A stretch of DNA of 64,000 nt, taken from positions 3,302,619 through 3,366,618 of the forward strand of contig NW_006917092.1 in NCBI RefSeq assembly GCF_000516985.1. Reading direction: 5' to 3'. This stretch comes from Pestalotiopsis fici W106-1. Lineage: Eukaryota; Ascomycota; Sordariomycetes; Amphisphaeriales; Sporocadaceae. A program made the translations under genes and the position numbers. A model generated the notes under the pieces. That model was not told the DNA's origin and did no database searches. It saw only the letters and a program-made list of their open reading frames with translations. Positions 31,798-44,470 of the stretch are shown here, piece after piece (positions within the stretch are counted from its first letter, which is position 1; each line of letters starts with the position of its first letter).

Positions 31798-33667
31798 TCA
31801 TGTCCTCCGGCCGTCTTTGCTGCCCGCAACAATGACGGTTCGTACACCCAGAACAGGATTGGCTGGTTCGATATCGGGTGTTTGAACGAGTCCAGACGTC
31901 GATGTATCGCTCATGCTTCCATTTCGTGCCTTTCCACGTTCGGCTCCATCCAAGGTGTCTACTGACTTGAAGGCACCGGCTGGTTGCATTGGGTACGAAG
32001 TAACATCGATTTCATCCATCTTGATAAAGTTTTGTGTGGTGCTCACACTCACAACCCTCTTGATACCATCCATGTTCAATGTATCACGTCGGCGGGATGA
32101 TACTCCTGTGTCGCGAGATCCTTCACGATTTCGATGGTCGGAATTATCGTACTCGGCATTGGTCCTCGTGGCAGCGTTGTCGCGCGTCGTGACCCATTGA
32201 ATCACAACAGCAGAGAAGAGGACTATTCAATGGTCAACATGGCGTGCAACATTCTTGTCGTGTTGAATAGGTTCCCACTCACTGTCACAGTTACAACATA
32301 AGAGACATACCCATCCGGGTTCTCCATCGAGTGCCATCAACACTGTGAGATTGACCACACTTGATACGGTTGTTGAAGCTGCGCCACTGGGTCATCGAAA
32401 TATGTCAGCTTCTCTTTTCTCCTCATGTTGTATAAATCACCAAGAAATCATCCAAGAACAGGTAATAACCAGCTGGCTGACGATATACGGAGGCAGAGTG
32501 TAGGGTTGGGATAGAGTTTGCAAACGACAGTCGGATCCTAGGAGAACATGCAAAAAGTGAGAATACAACGAATTTCCAGTACTTACATAAAGGTGCGGAG
32601 GGCAATACTTCGAAGTCGAGCATTGGCACTGGTACGGGGCATATCTTTGTACGAATACAAACCTGCGACGCGTGAGCTCGAGGGTAGGAAGTACCCGTGG
32701 AAGTGAACTTACTGAACAGCGGGTAGAGGAACAACATGGTGAGATAGATCTGATTGACGAGCATTAGCAATACCATCCTGTTGTGAGGTTACAGAAATAA
32801 GCAACATACGTTGACAACCAGATCGAATGAGATTAATGGAACAAGAACCGGGCGCTTCATTCCAATGTAGCAAACATTATTATCGATTCGGTTGATGCGA
32901 CTAATGCGGGAGTCAGTGTACTGGTCGTGAATATAAGAGGTAGGATCGCCGTACTATATAAAGTTCAACACCGAAATGATGAAATAGATAGCTGCAAGCC
33001 ATTAGAATCTATCCCTTGGGAGCGACTGCAAAAAACTTACAAAGCATCCCGAAAGAATTAAAGATGTACAGTTTAGATTGGAGTCGGGACTTTGTGCCGT
33101 TCCGTACCACGAACTGCAAGAGTAATTTAGTATCGCCCATCAAGTCATAAGTAGGTGAAGCCTTACTGCTTTTTCAACCAGAAACAAGTATATCAGCTGT
33201 AGAAAAGTTAGTTTCGGGGGCCGTACGACAAGCGATTCGTTCCTCACTCACAATCTAAGTACTATTGTCAGTAGTTGGTACAATCCCCAGTGGAAATCTT
33301 ACTCACCTTAGTAGTGACATAACAAATCAAGCATAATAGAATGGCCGAGGAGCACAGCATGTAGTCAGTATTAATGCCGACTGCCTGCTTCAAGATTGCC
33401 GTGACAAAAACAAAGAGCCAAGAGTCGATAAATATGGCAAACACAAGCCAGACAACAAGTGGTAGCTTGTTCCAAGTCTTGATTGCCGATATTCGCCGGG
33501 CTGGGTTGTGTGTCAGTCATGTCTTCGATAATGACAAAAGGAATGACTGATATACTCAAGAAAATGGACAACACTGCAATCGACAGCATCGATATCATAA
33601 CATCGATAATAAGAGCGCCAAGGGGCTCCGACCCCGCTGGAATCCGAGGCACGACGCGAGGAGACAT
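31798..33667 (-). CDS. multi-pass integral membrane protein, unknown function, eleven exons
   Basis: Exons 33667-33556, 33500-33307, 33254-33252, 33196-33167, 33113-33041, 32991-32955, 32900-32810, 32749-32713, 32662-32587, 32386-32283 and 32222-31798 join in frame to 393 residues. About seven hydrophobic segments can be read, for example LPLVVWLVFAIFIDSWLFVF, SSAILLCLICYVTTK and LISFDLVVNIYLTMLFL, followed by a polar Ser/Thr/Asp-rich C-terminal tail of about 130 residues. Landmarks are NNVCYIGMKR, YSYKDMPRTSAN and DGEPGWVCLLCCNCD. This topology suits a receptor-like or regulator protein, but no GPCR family signature is certain. One exon is only 3 nt and one intron (32387-32586) is 200 nt, four times its neighbours. 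I believe the family is conserved in ascomycetes, but no function is known to me. Confidence 0.8.
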
Positions 33668-36600
33668 CGGGACGGTATAAGCTGCTGCCCTTCATATGGT
33701 GATGGTAGTGGTGTGGTGGATTGCTGTAGGCAGATGATACAAGTGTTACCGGCCGCTATGTCCTTAGCATCCTCTCTCTGTATCTTCCTGGTTGTGTGCA
33801 GATGCGGGTTGCGAACAGATAATCGCCGGAATTTGAGATCCAAGCGTCGTGATCCAAATGACCCTGTTGAGAATTGACAGACCAGGGTAATGAGACAGCG
33901 AGACACTCGCTTGGGTCGTTGTTGGTATTCTCTTTCGGTGGAGGGCTTGTTACAGATAATGTCTCCCCTTCCCGATGCGAGAACCAATTCGTCGGCGTCA
34001 AAATACCATGAAAGTTCAGGGTCTGGTCTGGATTGATTTTAAGGGATGATATAAGAAAATTCGTCTACGAGCAACTCTGCCCGTTGTAAATCTGAAATAC
34101 CCCATCCCTTCCGGCAGATTGCTGCGACATCACGACTCGCCTCCGCTTGGACGCGAGCTAAATCCTGGTAGTGGCCGCGTTCATAGTCGGCTTGGGCGAA
34201 CTACGCCTGTGCGCCAGGTAGGGCGTGCAGTAAGCTGGCAGCAGTACGAAAGCCAGAAAGAGTAATGCTCCCCCACCACCACTGTACACTGGGACAAAAG
34301 TCAAGCAAGAGGTGGGAGACAACCCGCAGCCGTTGATCGGCGACGTTCGAGCAAACCGAATATCTGGGCGCGATGGGGTATAGACTTCCGCTAAGCACGG
34401 TGGCCCAGGCCGCGGTGATCCGGGAGCTACCATTCGCAGTGTCCGCACTGCTAGCTGCCAATAGCTATCTCAGCCAAGACCCTAGCCAAGGACCTAGGCA
34501 AACCTTATAGGACGTTGGGCAATGCGAATACACGTTCACTAATCCCACGCGAACCTGTGTGTCTGGGTGCTACTCTGATTGATAGACGGCGAACTGTCCG
34601 TGGCGGTAATTGTGTGTACATTGTGCTTGAGAAGCAAATGACGATCATGTCTTGATCTCTCTCGGTCGCTGGGAAGTTGATCTGCTTAACAATTTCCTGT
34701 CAATGTGCCACATTTCGCGGCCTAAGACAAGGTTAGCCGGCAGTTGATGCGTAGGCTATCAGATCATGGTTCCTGACTCGTGCCCTATATTCAAGGTGGC
34801 ATTGACCTCCATTGCGGGAAGTGGATCTGAGCAAGAATCAGGGCAGTCCTTAATGTGCCTCATAGGGTCAATAAGGGGTGCTCTTTAGATGTTGCACTTG
34901 ATGCTATGACATGTAGATCTTCCTTTGAATGATCACAGGTTTCAACTGTTCTTCCTTTGGTTCGACTCAAAAGGACCATGCATGCATACCATGTCCCTCT
35001 AGACCTCTGGCCCCGGCAATGCTAAGTTGTCTCGCTCCCAGCGTAAGTAGATTTTCGGAGGTAATCAACAATTCTTGAAATCACTTGAAAATGATCTCGT
35101 TCATTACTCAATGCATAGAGTCAGCAAGATATTATCCTATTTTGGTGCAGATAATCTGAGTCTAGTGCAGTTCTGGGCCTTGTGTATGCCAGAAGGCCCT
35201 CGTACAAACACGATTTGATGCGGTGGGCTCGTGCTTACGATCCAGGCTAATGGCTTTAACGCGAGCAATTCCCGTGTTGTCTGGATCCATCGGGGTCCGC
35301 GATGGCGGCGGAATATTGCCTTGCTCTTCACATATACCAACATCTGGATATTGTCAAGGTGGGGAATCTTACATCTGTTGATCATTCCAGTATAAAATTC
35401 GATCTCAATTCAACATGCGATTGTGCTCGACTCAGTATGCACCTGTAGTTGTGTCGATCTTGGAATGCACTGGATTCAAAGTATATATTATTGGAGGGCT
35501 CGATTTTAGACCGTATCTACTCTCAGAGGTCAGGGGTTGAAGCTCATTGAAAACATGAGCACATTGCTTCGGTTGCCCGGAGTAAACGCATATCTCCAGC
35601 CAGCTACTAGAATTGGTCATTCTAGAATTAAACCAGACAGTAATGACAGTATGCGATATATGTTGATATTCCAAGCCTTTGTACAAATCGTTTTTGCAAA
35701 ACAGGAACCGCGTCTCGAGGCTTTTACCGAATTGCTCCGCTTTGGACAGAATTATCTATGCTTGCTGTTCGGAGACATTAGGAGTTAATAGTGAGATTCA
35801 TATATGTGCCTGAATAATGGCGTAGCTTGGGGTGTGTGCAATTGAATTTAAGCTCTGGTGCCCCGGCTCATAGTCTAGGTGCCAATAAACTCAACGCGAC
35901 GCCATCACCAGCCGTCAGCTCGCCGCCACGTGTTGTGCTCACTGCAGCTAAGATGCCAATATTCTTCCCCAGAGCCCTGGGTGCTCTGGCTCCTTATCTT
36001 GATCTTGCAATTTGGACATCTATTCAACCAGGCATTGAACCATCAAAGTCAAGACCTACCGGTACTCATTAGCACAGTCCGTCGCCACGCCGGACTTTCA
36101 TATATCCATTGTTTTCCCGCCAGGCCTGCAAATGAGTTGCGCACGTGATTCAACTCATTAATCCCATCTTTCAAGAGGAACCAGATCTGTACCAGCACTA
36201 TTTAGCGTTCTTCCATGCTTTTCGAGGATAGAGAGATGAGGTCATTCTACCTTGCCCAGGCCGCAATGTTTTATCAGTGAGCATTTGACAAAAGCCACTA
36301 ATCTCGATACAGTCGTACTGTTGTCTCACGCACCTTCATCCAAATGTTCTCCACATGAACTGCTAAATATACAGATAGTATTATGCAACCAAGAATTGAA
36401 AGTGGTTAGCAAGTTTGATTTTCGAAAAGCTCGGCATTGATGCGATAATGCACGTCGCGGATTGTGATAGTGGATAGAAAGCGAGGCTCGGGAAATGAAG
36501 ATGGAACTCATGATCGAGCATACAATGTTATAGGCTGTGAAGCATTCCGAAGTATGTTGTCTCCATATTGTAGGTCAAAACAAGCCAAATACATCACCGA

Positions 36601-38108
36601 AACAACAATACTGAGCATCATTTTCGCCATTGAATGCTTTACTTGAAATAGGTTCATGTTAAAATCCTATCATTCCCATAATTAAATCTCCTTCAAAGTC
36701 GTAAATATACCAAGATTTTTGTTATGTAAAGTCGTTCTATTTAATTCGTCACTGATGTTGGAAATCATGTGAAATTGTGTATTCGTGCTTATTACAGGCG
36801 CAAGATACACGTGCCTCTACCTGAGTGTTCACCGTTGGCGTTCATTTCCATATTTCTTGACGGTCTCAAAACTACCAGGTGTAGCATTGTCTTCTCTCAT
36901 TGACAGTACTTCTTGCCACATTTGGTCACGAAAATTAGGGTTCAAAGTTACCTAGTATGTAAAGGCCTTTTCGTTGTAAATGAATGTATCCACGTCGTAT
37001 GGTATGGAAGTGCGGTCTTGGTGGATGCTTGCAACGCATATAACGGCCAATTGTAACAAAAGTCGTGAACGATGCACCAAAATAAAAAATGAGGTCAAAT
37101 GTGGACAACTAAAAGAGTGAAACAAAATCAGAATATATCGTAGCCCAAGAATTTGAAGCGATAGAGAGGCTGTCTGCTGGAAGATACAAGACTCGGCTCT
37201 CATCCAGAATACTGGCATCGAGCGATCACAACGTGGCCCATGCACATTGACTTGGCGCTCTCCAGCCCAAACTCCTGCAACGGAATGACTACCATGTCCA
37301 TTGTTACAGGGCAAGTGAGAATTGATTGCCAAACTTCACCTAGGTCCATAGAGCGCTCGGCAAGGTTTATCATATGGCAAATAATTCACACGCCAGTATC
37401 ACAATCGCCCAGAACAACTATGCACCGGGTCGCCAGAGCCTCTCGTGCTGTTCATTTCTAGGCTCCATCAGATGTGGATCAGTAGCAGTGCAGTGCTCAG
37501 TTGGACACTGGACAACAAGTGGATTTTGCGATGATTGATAGAGGGGCGAGGTAAAAAACAAAACAAAAAAAAACAATTTAGACGAGAAAAGGGTTGTAGT
37601 ATATACACAAGTCCCAACTATATACGCTGAGCTGCAATGACCCCAGTTTCCTTTCTTCTTTGCATCATATTCACGGATTGACAAGTGCGCAGAGGCTCAA
37701 TCAAGACCACGTTCAAAATAAGCTTATTATTTAGTGACCCCACACAGCAATACTTTGTAGTTGAATACAGCGCTTGCCATAACATGTCTTTGTCCATCCG
37801 TCTTTCAATGCTCAATTCCAAGATATAGGTCTAGCCGAAGAACGGCGAGGCCGGTGTAATGCTCTCCTAACCGTGAGTCATTCGGCAAACAGTCATAACG
37901 CGTATTCCCTGCCCTGCCCAAGCGAGCATGTCGTGCTCAGTGCTGTGCCGTACCCCGGCTTTACCCCGCGTCGCGGATTGGCCTGTTAAAAGCAGCCCGT
38001 GTACCTACGAATTGCTCTCCCTGTGGAAATAAGCTTGATGATTCTGTATCTACTCAAAGCAACTCTCGATACATCCTACTAGACCTTGAACGACTCAACG
38101 CCTTTGCT
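33668..38108. other. 4.4-kb gene-poor region
   Basis: I see no gene with recognisable motifs or consistent introns on either strand. Short frames at 34158-34461, 35137-35385, 35432-35788 and 36951-37332 are unconvincing. AT content is moderate and there is no clear RIP tract, so this is unlike the AT islands further left. Distal promoter sequence for the membrane-protein gene and the DHA2 pump must lie here. Confidence 0.5.
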
Positions 38109-39876
38109 ATGGAGATTTCACCCGCCCAGCCTATAGTACAGGCTGGAGAGCTGCCCGAGCAGCCGCCGACGACCGCGTCTTCCAACCATGCCCCAATTTT
38201 ACCATTGGAAATCGCCGAAGAGAACACGGTGACGCGCACCAAAACCCGGCTATATCTCATTCTAGCGGCATTCTATGTAGGTAGCTCAATGCCCATCTCT
38301 CACTGTGATGCAACATATTGTCGAAGTACGCTAACGATTGATATACCTACTGCAGTTGTCCTTGTTCCTGGCCGCACTCGACACGACCATTGTCGCCCAG
38401 TCCATTCCGACGATATGCGCAGACTTACACTCGGCGGCGGGCTATGTCTGGATTGGAGGTGCCTACTTGCTGGCAAATGCAACATCTGGCCCTATATGGT
38501 CTTCTATAAGCTCCGTATTTGGAAGAAAGCCAGTGTTGCTCATTGCGGTGACGTTGTTTGCAATCTCGAGTATCATTGCGGCACTGGCCCACAACATGCC
38601 CATGCTCATTGCCGGCCGTGGACTACAAGGAGCAGCTGGCGGCGGACTCGTGCAGCTCTCCATCATCACCATCTCTGACCTCTTCAGTGTGCGCGAGCGA
38701 TCAGTCTACCTGGGCTTCTCGGGCTTCGTCTGGGCCCTGGCAGGATCCGCTGGGCCGCTGATTGGTGGAGCGTTTACAGAATCCGCGACCTGGCGGTGGT
38801 GCTTCTGGATCAACGTTCCGATCTGCGTGGTCACGTTTGGCCTCATGACCGTGTTCTTGGACGTTCACAACCCAAGAACCAAGCTGAGTGAAGGTCTTAG
38901 GGCCATTGACTGGCTTGGTACGTTTTCAATACTCGCCATCTCCCTTCTCATCCTGCTAGGACTGGATTTTGGCGGCACAATCGCCCCCTGGAACAGTCCA
39001 AAGGTCATTTGCTTGGTCGTGTTCGGCGCCGCCATGATTGGCGTCTTTATCTTGACCGAGCAACGTGTCCGGTACCCTATGATGCCCCTGGCCGTGTTCA
39101 AGAGCTGGTCCAATGACGCCGTCTTCGCCGTCGTGGTTGCGCACGCCATGGTCCTCATTGGTATCGAGTATTACATGCCATTGTACTTTCAAAGCGTGCT
39201 CCAAGCTTCGCCGATTCGAAGTGGTGTCTTATTGCTCCCATTGATTATTGTCCAAGCCGTGGGTGAGCTTGTGGCCGGATACACAATCCATCTCACCGGA
39301 CGCTACAGGGAATTCATGTGGATCGGTTCGCTATTCCTTCCTCTTGGGAGTGGCCTCTATATCTTGTTCGGGCCCGATACGAGTGTTGCCATGCTTGTAG
39401 GCTTGCTGATCATTGGCGCTCTCGGCCCAGGGCTGCTTTTTCAAGCACCCATGGCGGCTATTCAGAACAGTGTCAGTCAGGCCGACACTGCCGCAGCCAC
39501 AGCCGCCCTCATCTTTCTGCGAAACATCGCCATGTCCCTATCTGTTGTGGTGGGAGGCGTCGTATTTCAGAACAGTATGGACACTCAACAAACGTCCCTT
39601 GCAGCTGCAGGTCTCAGCGAATCCGTACTCGAGGCTCTGTCGGGCAGTCAGGCAGCGGCGAATGTTGGCATCCCGAAAATAATTGAAGACCCGCAACAGC
39701 GCCGAGCGGTTCTAGAAGCATTTTCTTGGAGTTTGAGAAACATATTCATCTTGTACACGGGCTTGTCGGTCGTCTGCACGGTGGCTAGCTTCTTCATAAA
39801 GCATCAGAACCTAAGAACGGAACATACAGAGACAAAGACGGGGATACAGCATTTGTCAAAGAACGAAAAGTCCTGA
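38109..39876 (+). CDS. MFS drug/toxin efflux pump, DHA2 type with 14 predicted membrane segments
   Basis: Exons 38109-38276 and 38356-39876 (intron 79 nt, branch GCTAAC) give 562 residues. A polar N terminus of about 45 residues precedes TM1. The motif LDTTIVAQSIPTI follows, then GRGLQGAAGGG and the DHA2 motif-C region GSAGPLIGGAFTES leading into WRWCFWINVP. About fourteen hydrophobic segments fit the DHA2 family, whose fungal members export secondary metabolites, toxins or azoles. It lies 0.7 kb upstream of the asaB-like gene on the same strand, so the pair could serve one small metabolite pathway, but no synthase gene is in view. The family is secure and the substrate unknown. Confidence 0.93.
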
Positions 39877-40563
39877 ACGTGGTGCCCGGAATAGGTACCT
39901 AGTCGAGGGATCATAGTCTAGCCTTTGGTTACGGTACCTACATAGGTACATACCCAGGTCATGCGGCCTCCACGCCATAGATTTGTGAAATGTGATGTCA
40001 CTTCTCGCATATCGACTGACTAGATTAATAATGTGCTTGTGCAAATCAAAGCGTGAAATGAGGCAATCGCAAATGACTAAAGAATTATTAGTAGCTAAGA
40101 AGTGGTGTGTTTCGCAATTCTTATTAAGCGGAAAGTTCCCAAGATTTCTTCAACGGGGGGTTTTCGCAAATAACATTGTGCCGTCGGTTCCTGATTGGGT
40201 GCAAAATAGGTCCGTTCCCGTGTTGCACAACATCAAGACACATCAAGAGACGACCGATTTCCCCCAGCATAGGGCAGGTGATGGAAATACCGTTATTGGA
40301 TTTATAATACAAGAAATAAATTATGTCTCCGATTTGCTGGGTCAAGCCGGCCGTGTAGCGATTGACCTTGACGGACGGCTTATTGGTGCATGGCGTGATT
40401 GCCGCGATTGCGGGGTCTTACAAACCCTCCAAATAGACGAAAATGTATAGGGGCGCAACGATCATATATAAAATGAATCAAACAAGTCAAGAAAACTCCA
40501 TGCACAAACATCCATTTTCGCCTGTATAGTATTGTATAAAAGTGTTGACCAGACCACTTCATA
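39877..40563. other. intergenic stretch
   Basis: 3' flank of the pump and promoter of the asaB-like gene. A 152-codon frame at 39992-40450 has no recognised motif and is not called. Confidence 0.5.
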
Positions 40564-41520
40564 ATGGCGACTGCCGATGTTCAACTCCCCGTCGTAGCTG
40601 CGACTATGTTTGCTAACGTATCCGAGGCCTCTGCCATATCACCACACGACGTGGACACCATTTTGCATTATTTCAAGCCCAATGAGGATAATTCACCCCC
40701 GGCGCCTACTTACGTTGGCCGGCCGGAGACTTACGAGCGCCCGACTGAAGAGCATCGAGTCCGCATCACGGACATCTCCGGCCAGGAGGCGCAATTCACA
40801 CTAGACAAGAATGGTTTCCAAATCTACAAACACGTCAGTCAGGAGAAGGAATTCGTGGATGACGACAAGGTCAAGGACAAGTACTACAAAGAGACTGAGC
40901 AGCTGTTGAAGGATGCGTAAGTCGTAGCTCCATAAAGTACCTACTATCAAGTGAATATCTAACCGACTTATAGGACTGGAGCTTCGCGCATCTTCATATT
41001 TGACCATACGATTCGCCGTCCGGATCCAGATCAGACCAATACCACTTCTCCTATACAACTCCGTGGCCCGGTGAACCGTGTGCACATCGATCAGACTTAC
41101 GAGGCGGCCCTGAGCCGGGTCCCTCACCACCTCCCAAACGATGCAGATGAGCTACTCAAGGGAAGAGTGCAGATTATCAACGTCTGGCGTCCAATCAAGA
41201 CTGTGCTGCGTGACCCCTTGGCCCTGGCAGAAGCCAACTCGGTGGAAGAGGACGACCTTGTTCCCATAGGCCTCATATACCCGAATCGCAAAGGCGCTAC
41301 CTTTGCCGTCAAGGGAAATGACAAGCACAAGTGGTACTTCAAGTATGGACTCACCCCCGAAGAGGTCATTCTCATCAAGTGCTTTGACTCCAAGACGGAC
41401 GGTCGCGCTAGGAGGGTGCCTCATACGGCCTTTGTCGACAGTGGCGCAGGTGACGACGTGCCCGCCAGAGAGAGCATTGAGGTCAGAGCACTGGTCTTTC
41501 ATGAGCATGACCGTGAGTGA
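40564..41520 (+). CDS. asaB/CmcJ-like hydroxylase-desaturase family protein
   Basis: Exons 40564-40916 and 40974-41520 (57-nt intron, branch TCTAAC) join to 299 residues. The conserved framework of this fungal family is present: YVGRPETYERP near the N terminus, FDHTIRRPDPD, a central VHIDQTYEAA, NVWRPIKTVL, and the distal block KWYFKYGLTPEEVILIKCFDS followed by RRVPHTAF and PARESIEVRALVF. Members such as AsaB and GedK/GA4-desaturase-like proteins act in secondary metabolism and are related to iron/2-oxoglutarate oxygenases; the H-x-D pair (HID) and later H and R fit such a site. The substrate cannot be predicted. It converges on the DUF3632 gene 121 bp away. Confidence 0.85.
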
Positions 41521-41641
41521 GATTGATGAATGAAAAATGGGTCGGGGAGATTGTCAGTAATGGGATTGTGGGGAAGGCTCTCTCTATTTATGTTGCACAC
41601 AATTATAAAGTATGAATTGCATGCACTACTGGTAAACTCAA

Positions 41642-42550
41642 TTAGTGCTCTGCTTGCGCTTCTATGATGTCCATCTTCCGTGAGGCTTCAAGTGCTTTCT
41701 GGTGAGCCTTGCTATCCGGGCTTGCGGCCTCTCCACACTCGCGAAAACGCTTCTTCCAAAAGTTCCATCTTTCCATGTTTACACCCTTGGTGCCAGTATA
41801 AAGAGGACCCCCTTCGTACCCCAATTCGGTGAATCTGGGGTCGTCCAAATGCTCAAAGATAGTGTTGCCAGCTCTGAGTATATACTCAGATGCTGCTTCA
41901 AGGTCCCAGTCCATGCAAGGCTCTCGTTCGAGAGTATACTCCAGGGCCTCGGTAGGACGCGTACTGCTAAGACCAAGTGGGAGAAGTCTAGCAGCAAATG
42001 AGTTGATGCGAATATGTTCATCCTGATACTCCTTTATCAATGATGCATCGCCATATTCGTGGGCTGAAGATTGCATATCAACATAACAGCTCTGAAACAA
42101 GTGGATCGGGTTTGTGCATACCGGTAAATCTTTCAAGTAGTTCCATCTCAAGAACCGGAAGGTCTGTCCATAGCAGCTTTTCTTCCTTCATGTATGTCAG
42201 CCTGGCCCGACTGTGTTGATAATGGCCTCGTAACTCACGTTGTGAACATTGACCTTGATCGATGGCAGCTTCTTGAGTTCTGCAACAACTTCTGCTAACA
42301 AATCCATTGCTGGATGATCAACGTCGATTTCTCGTACCAGGTCCAAAAGCAGACCCCAGAAACCGAACAGAAATCCTCCAAGGTGTTCTTCCGGGCACCC
42401 TTGGCAGCATTGCTGGATTCCCTGTGCCGCCCAAGCAGGCGTGCTGGTACCCTCGCTTCTGGCGCAACTATCCAGAAGATGGAAGAGCGGCCAGAGTGTG
42501 GATTCGCTGTCTTCAGTATCTAGACCTAGAGACTCGGGAGAATAATTCAT
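41642..42550 (-). CDS. DUF3632 family protein
   Basis: Exons 42550-42239, 42185-42122 and 42063-41642 join in frame to 265 residues. The central motif LLWTDLPVLEMELLERF, then RINSFAARLL and an Ala/Glu-rich helical part with DLEAASEYILRAG, are typical of the fungal DUF3632 family, whose function is unknown. There is no signal peptide or membrane segment, so a cytosolic or nuclear place is likely. The C-terminal part ends in a charged helix. Introns are 53 and 58 nt. The start is the first ATG; the upstream region shows no further exon. Confidence 0.8.
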
Positions 42551-43330
42551 GTCGTGGCAAAAGATTTCCCAGCGTGAAGGTAAAAGAAAAAAGATCTGAA
42601 AAGTACAAGGTGATTTGATCAGGAATCGAGAGGGCAGTGATGCTATGATACTTTATGGGACTTGACGGAGGGAGCCTGGCGCTGTTGCTGTCCCGCAAAG
42701 TTGGAATTGCGCTGCACCCAACAAAAAGTGCGGCAGGGACCTGGGGGGCGCCTAACAGAAGCTCCGCCACGGCGACCGTTTGCTCGGCCGGAGGGCGCGG
42801 TCAAGTTGACCGATGCAAACCACCCAGTCGGGCAATGATTGAGTACCATCACATTGATAAGGACATGGGTCGTTATCTGCCCCTCCATGCAAACATTGCC
42901 AGTTCGCATCACCAACTCGGCGCTTATGACCCAGGTATTCGGGTCGCGCGTACGTACAGCTTAGGCGCTTCAATGCAGCAGTGCACTTAGCACTAAGCCC
43001 GAGCGCGCGCGTATAGCGGGCAAGGAAAATATGTCACATCGCTACCGGACATTCGATGCTTTAGAAATGCGATAATTATATCTCGGAACTAACATTTGAT
43101 TGAATCATGAAACCAACAAGAATTCACACGAACCAACATAGAATAGACAAGGTTGTGTACATGGACCAGTCTGTGTATATAGACCAATCCATCCTTCAAG
43201 GTCAGGCTATGTAGGTGAGCTTCTTTGACACAATTACAATCCATGCCACCTCACGATACATCAAGTCATTCATTCCAAGCATAGCCAATTATTTCCAATC
43301 ATAACCAGATACTATCATACAGTTGCGACC
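42551..43330. other. intergenic stretch
   Basis: Shared promoter region between the divergent DUF3632 and RNase-like genes. A GC-rich alternation (GCGCGCGCG) lies at about 43004-43012. No gene seen. Confidence 0.5.
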
Positions 43331-43916
43331 ATGGGTTGCGGCGCATCGAAGGAAGACTACGACACAATCAATGCTGGGAAAAGGCACCATGACCCCAGAA
43401 AGACAAACAGTGCCCCGGTACACTCGGGTTACGTGAGTTCCTGCATTTTGGCATTCCCAGAACAAGAACTGGACATCACTGCGGGACTATGCTAACGAAT
43501 ATTAGCAATATAACTTTGGCGACCCGCAAAATATAACCATCTCAACCCATCACGTCCAACAGCAACTGGATGCCCATCCGCACCCCAATTCTGGCAGGCG
43601 GAAATCAGGCTATCCCCACAAATATGGCAATGTGAACAAAAGAGGGCCAACACACACTCCTGTTGAGATGGCAAGGCTGCAGTACGGTGATGGAAAATTG
43701 TACGAATACCCAATCGTACCACCAGGGCAGGTGCATTTTGATTGCAATCAGAAAAGGTCGGACGTCAATCGGCCTGGGGCATTCCGAATAACCACCGACA
43801 ACCGCAAAGTGACACAGGGAGCAATGTATCATTACGGGGAACAGAATAATTTTAAAAGAGGGAAACTGGAGCATATTAAACAACCTATACCGCCACGTCC
43901 CATAGTCACATTTTAA
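43331..43916 (+). CDS. guanyl-specific RNase T1/F1-like protein with an N-terminal acylation motif and no signal peptide
   Basis: Exons 43331-43432 and 43506-43916 (73-nt intron, branch TGCTAAC) give 170 residues. The second half carries the RNase T1 active-site series in order and spacing: SGYPHKYGN (Tyr38 and His40 of RNase T1), LYEYPI (Glu58), PGAFRIT (Arg77), YHYGEQNNF (His92 and Phe100). So the guanyl-RNase fold and catalytic residues appear complete. Unlike secreted RNases of this family, there is no signal peptide. The protein begins MGCGASKED, which fits N-myristoylation of Gly2 and palmitoylation of Cys3, as in fungal Galpha subunits. The disulfide cysteines of RNase T1 are mostly missing, as expected for a cytosolic protein. 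A membrane-tethered inner-face RNase is inferred; RNA cleavage inside the cell would be toxic unless controlled. Confidence 0.75.
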
Positions 43917-44267
43917 TACAGTCTCAATACATCTCACAGTCTTGCATGCTCGTCTTACAATCCATTCTACGTGGTTTTACATTCCGTCACCAACAGGGAG
44001 ATCATCAGAATCATCAAGGAAAGTACAGGCTCTTGGTTTGATGTACCTAAAATCAAGGCACCCGATGTAGTGGAATGTCAAATCCATTATACTCCATATC
44101 TTGGGGTGCCTAAGGATAGAGGCAAGGAAGTGATGGAAGAGGGCAGTTTCTATAGCGTCCAGACAAAGATGGGTTTCATCATCAATGTCATTGTACTTCT
44201 ACATCTCCTTTGTCAACCTCGAGTCCACCCTTTCAAGTATGCGTTTCGCTCGCAGTACAAAGAATGA
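43917..44267 (+). other. reading frame directly after, and in frame with, the RNase-like gene
   Basis: After the TAA at 43914-43916 the same frame stays open for 116 codons. It holds protein-like sequence such as REIIRIIKESTGSWFDVPK and ECQIHYTPYLGVPKDRG. No ATG lies near its start. It may be the former C-terminal half of the RNase protein cut off by a CAA-to-TAA change, a readthrough extension, or a separate exon. No family is recognised. Confidence 0.35.
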
Positions 44268-44470
44268 GGTATTAATAGATGAAAGCTCGTTATTACCGAG
44301 TAACGGGATACTTAATGCCTCGGTATTGCGCCACCTCGCAGATTGAGGAAATAAGAAGCCAAATATTGAATCACGCAAAAACTCACAAATACACAAAACG
44401 AACGTTGAGAATCAGCATAAATCAAGTTTAAGAAAGCGCAAAGGTGAGAGATTACTGGTCCCTTAGGAAA

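Noticed and set aside
39992..40450. A 152-codon frame between the pump and the asaB-like gene
   Set aside because: No recognisable motif, and it fills the promoter space of the next gene.
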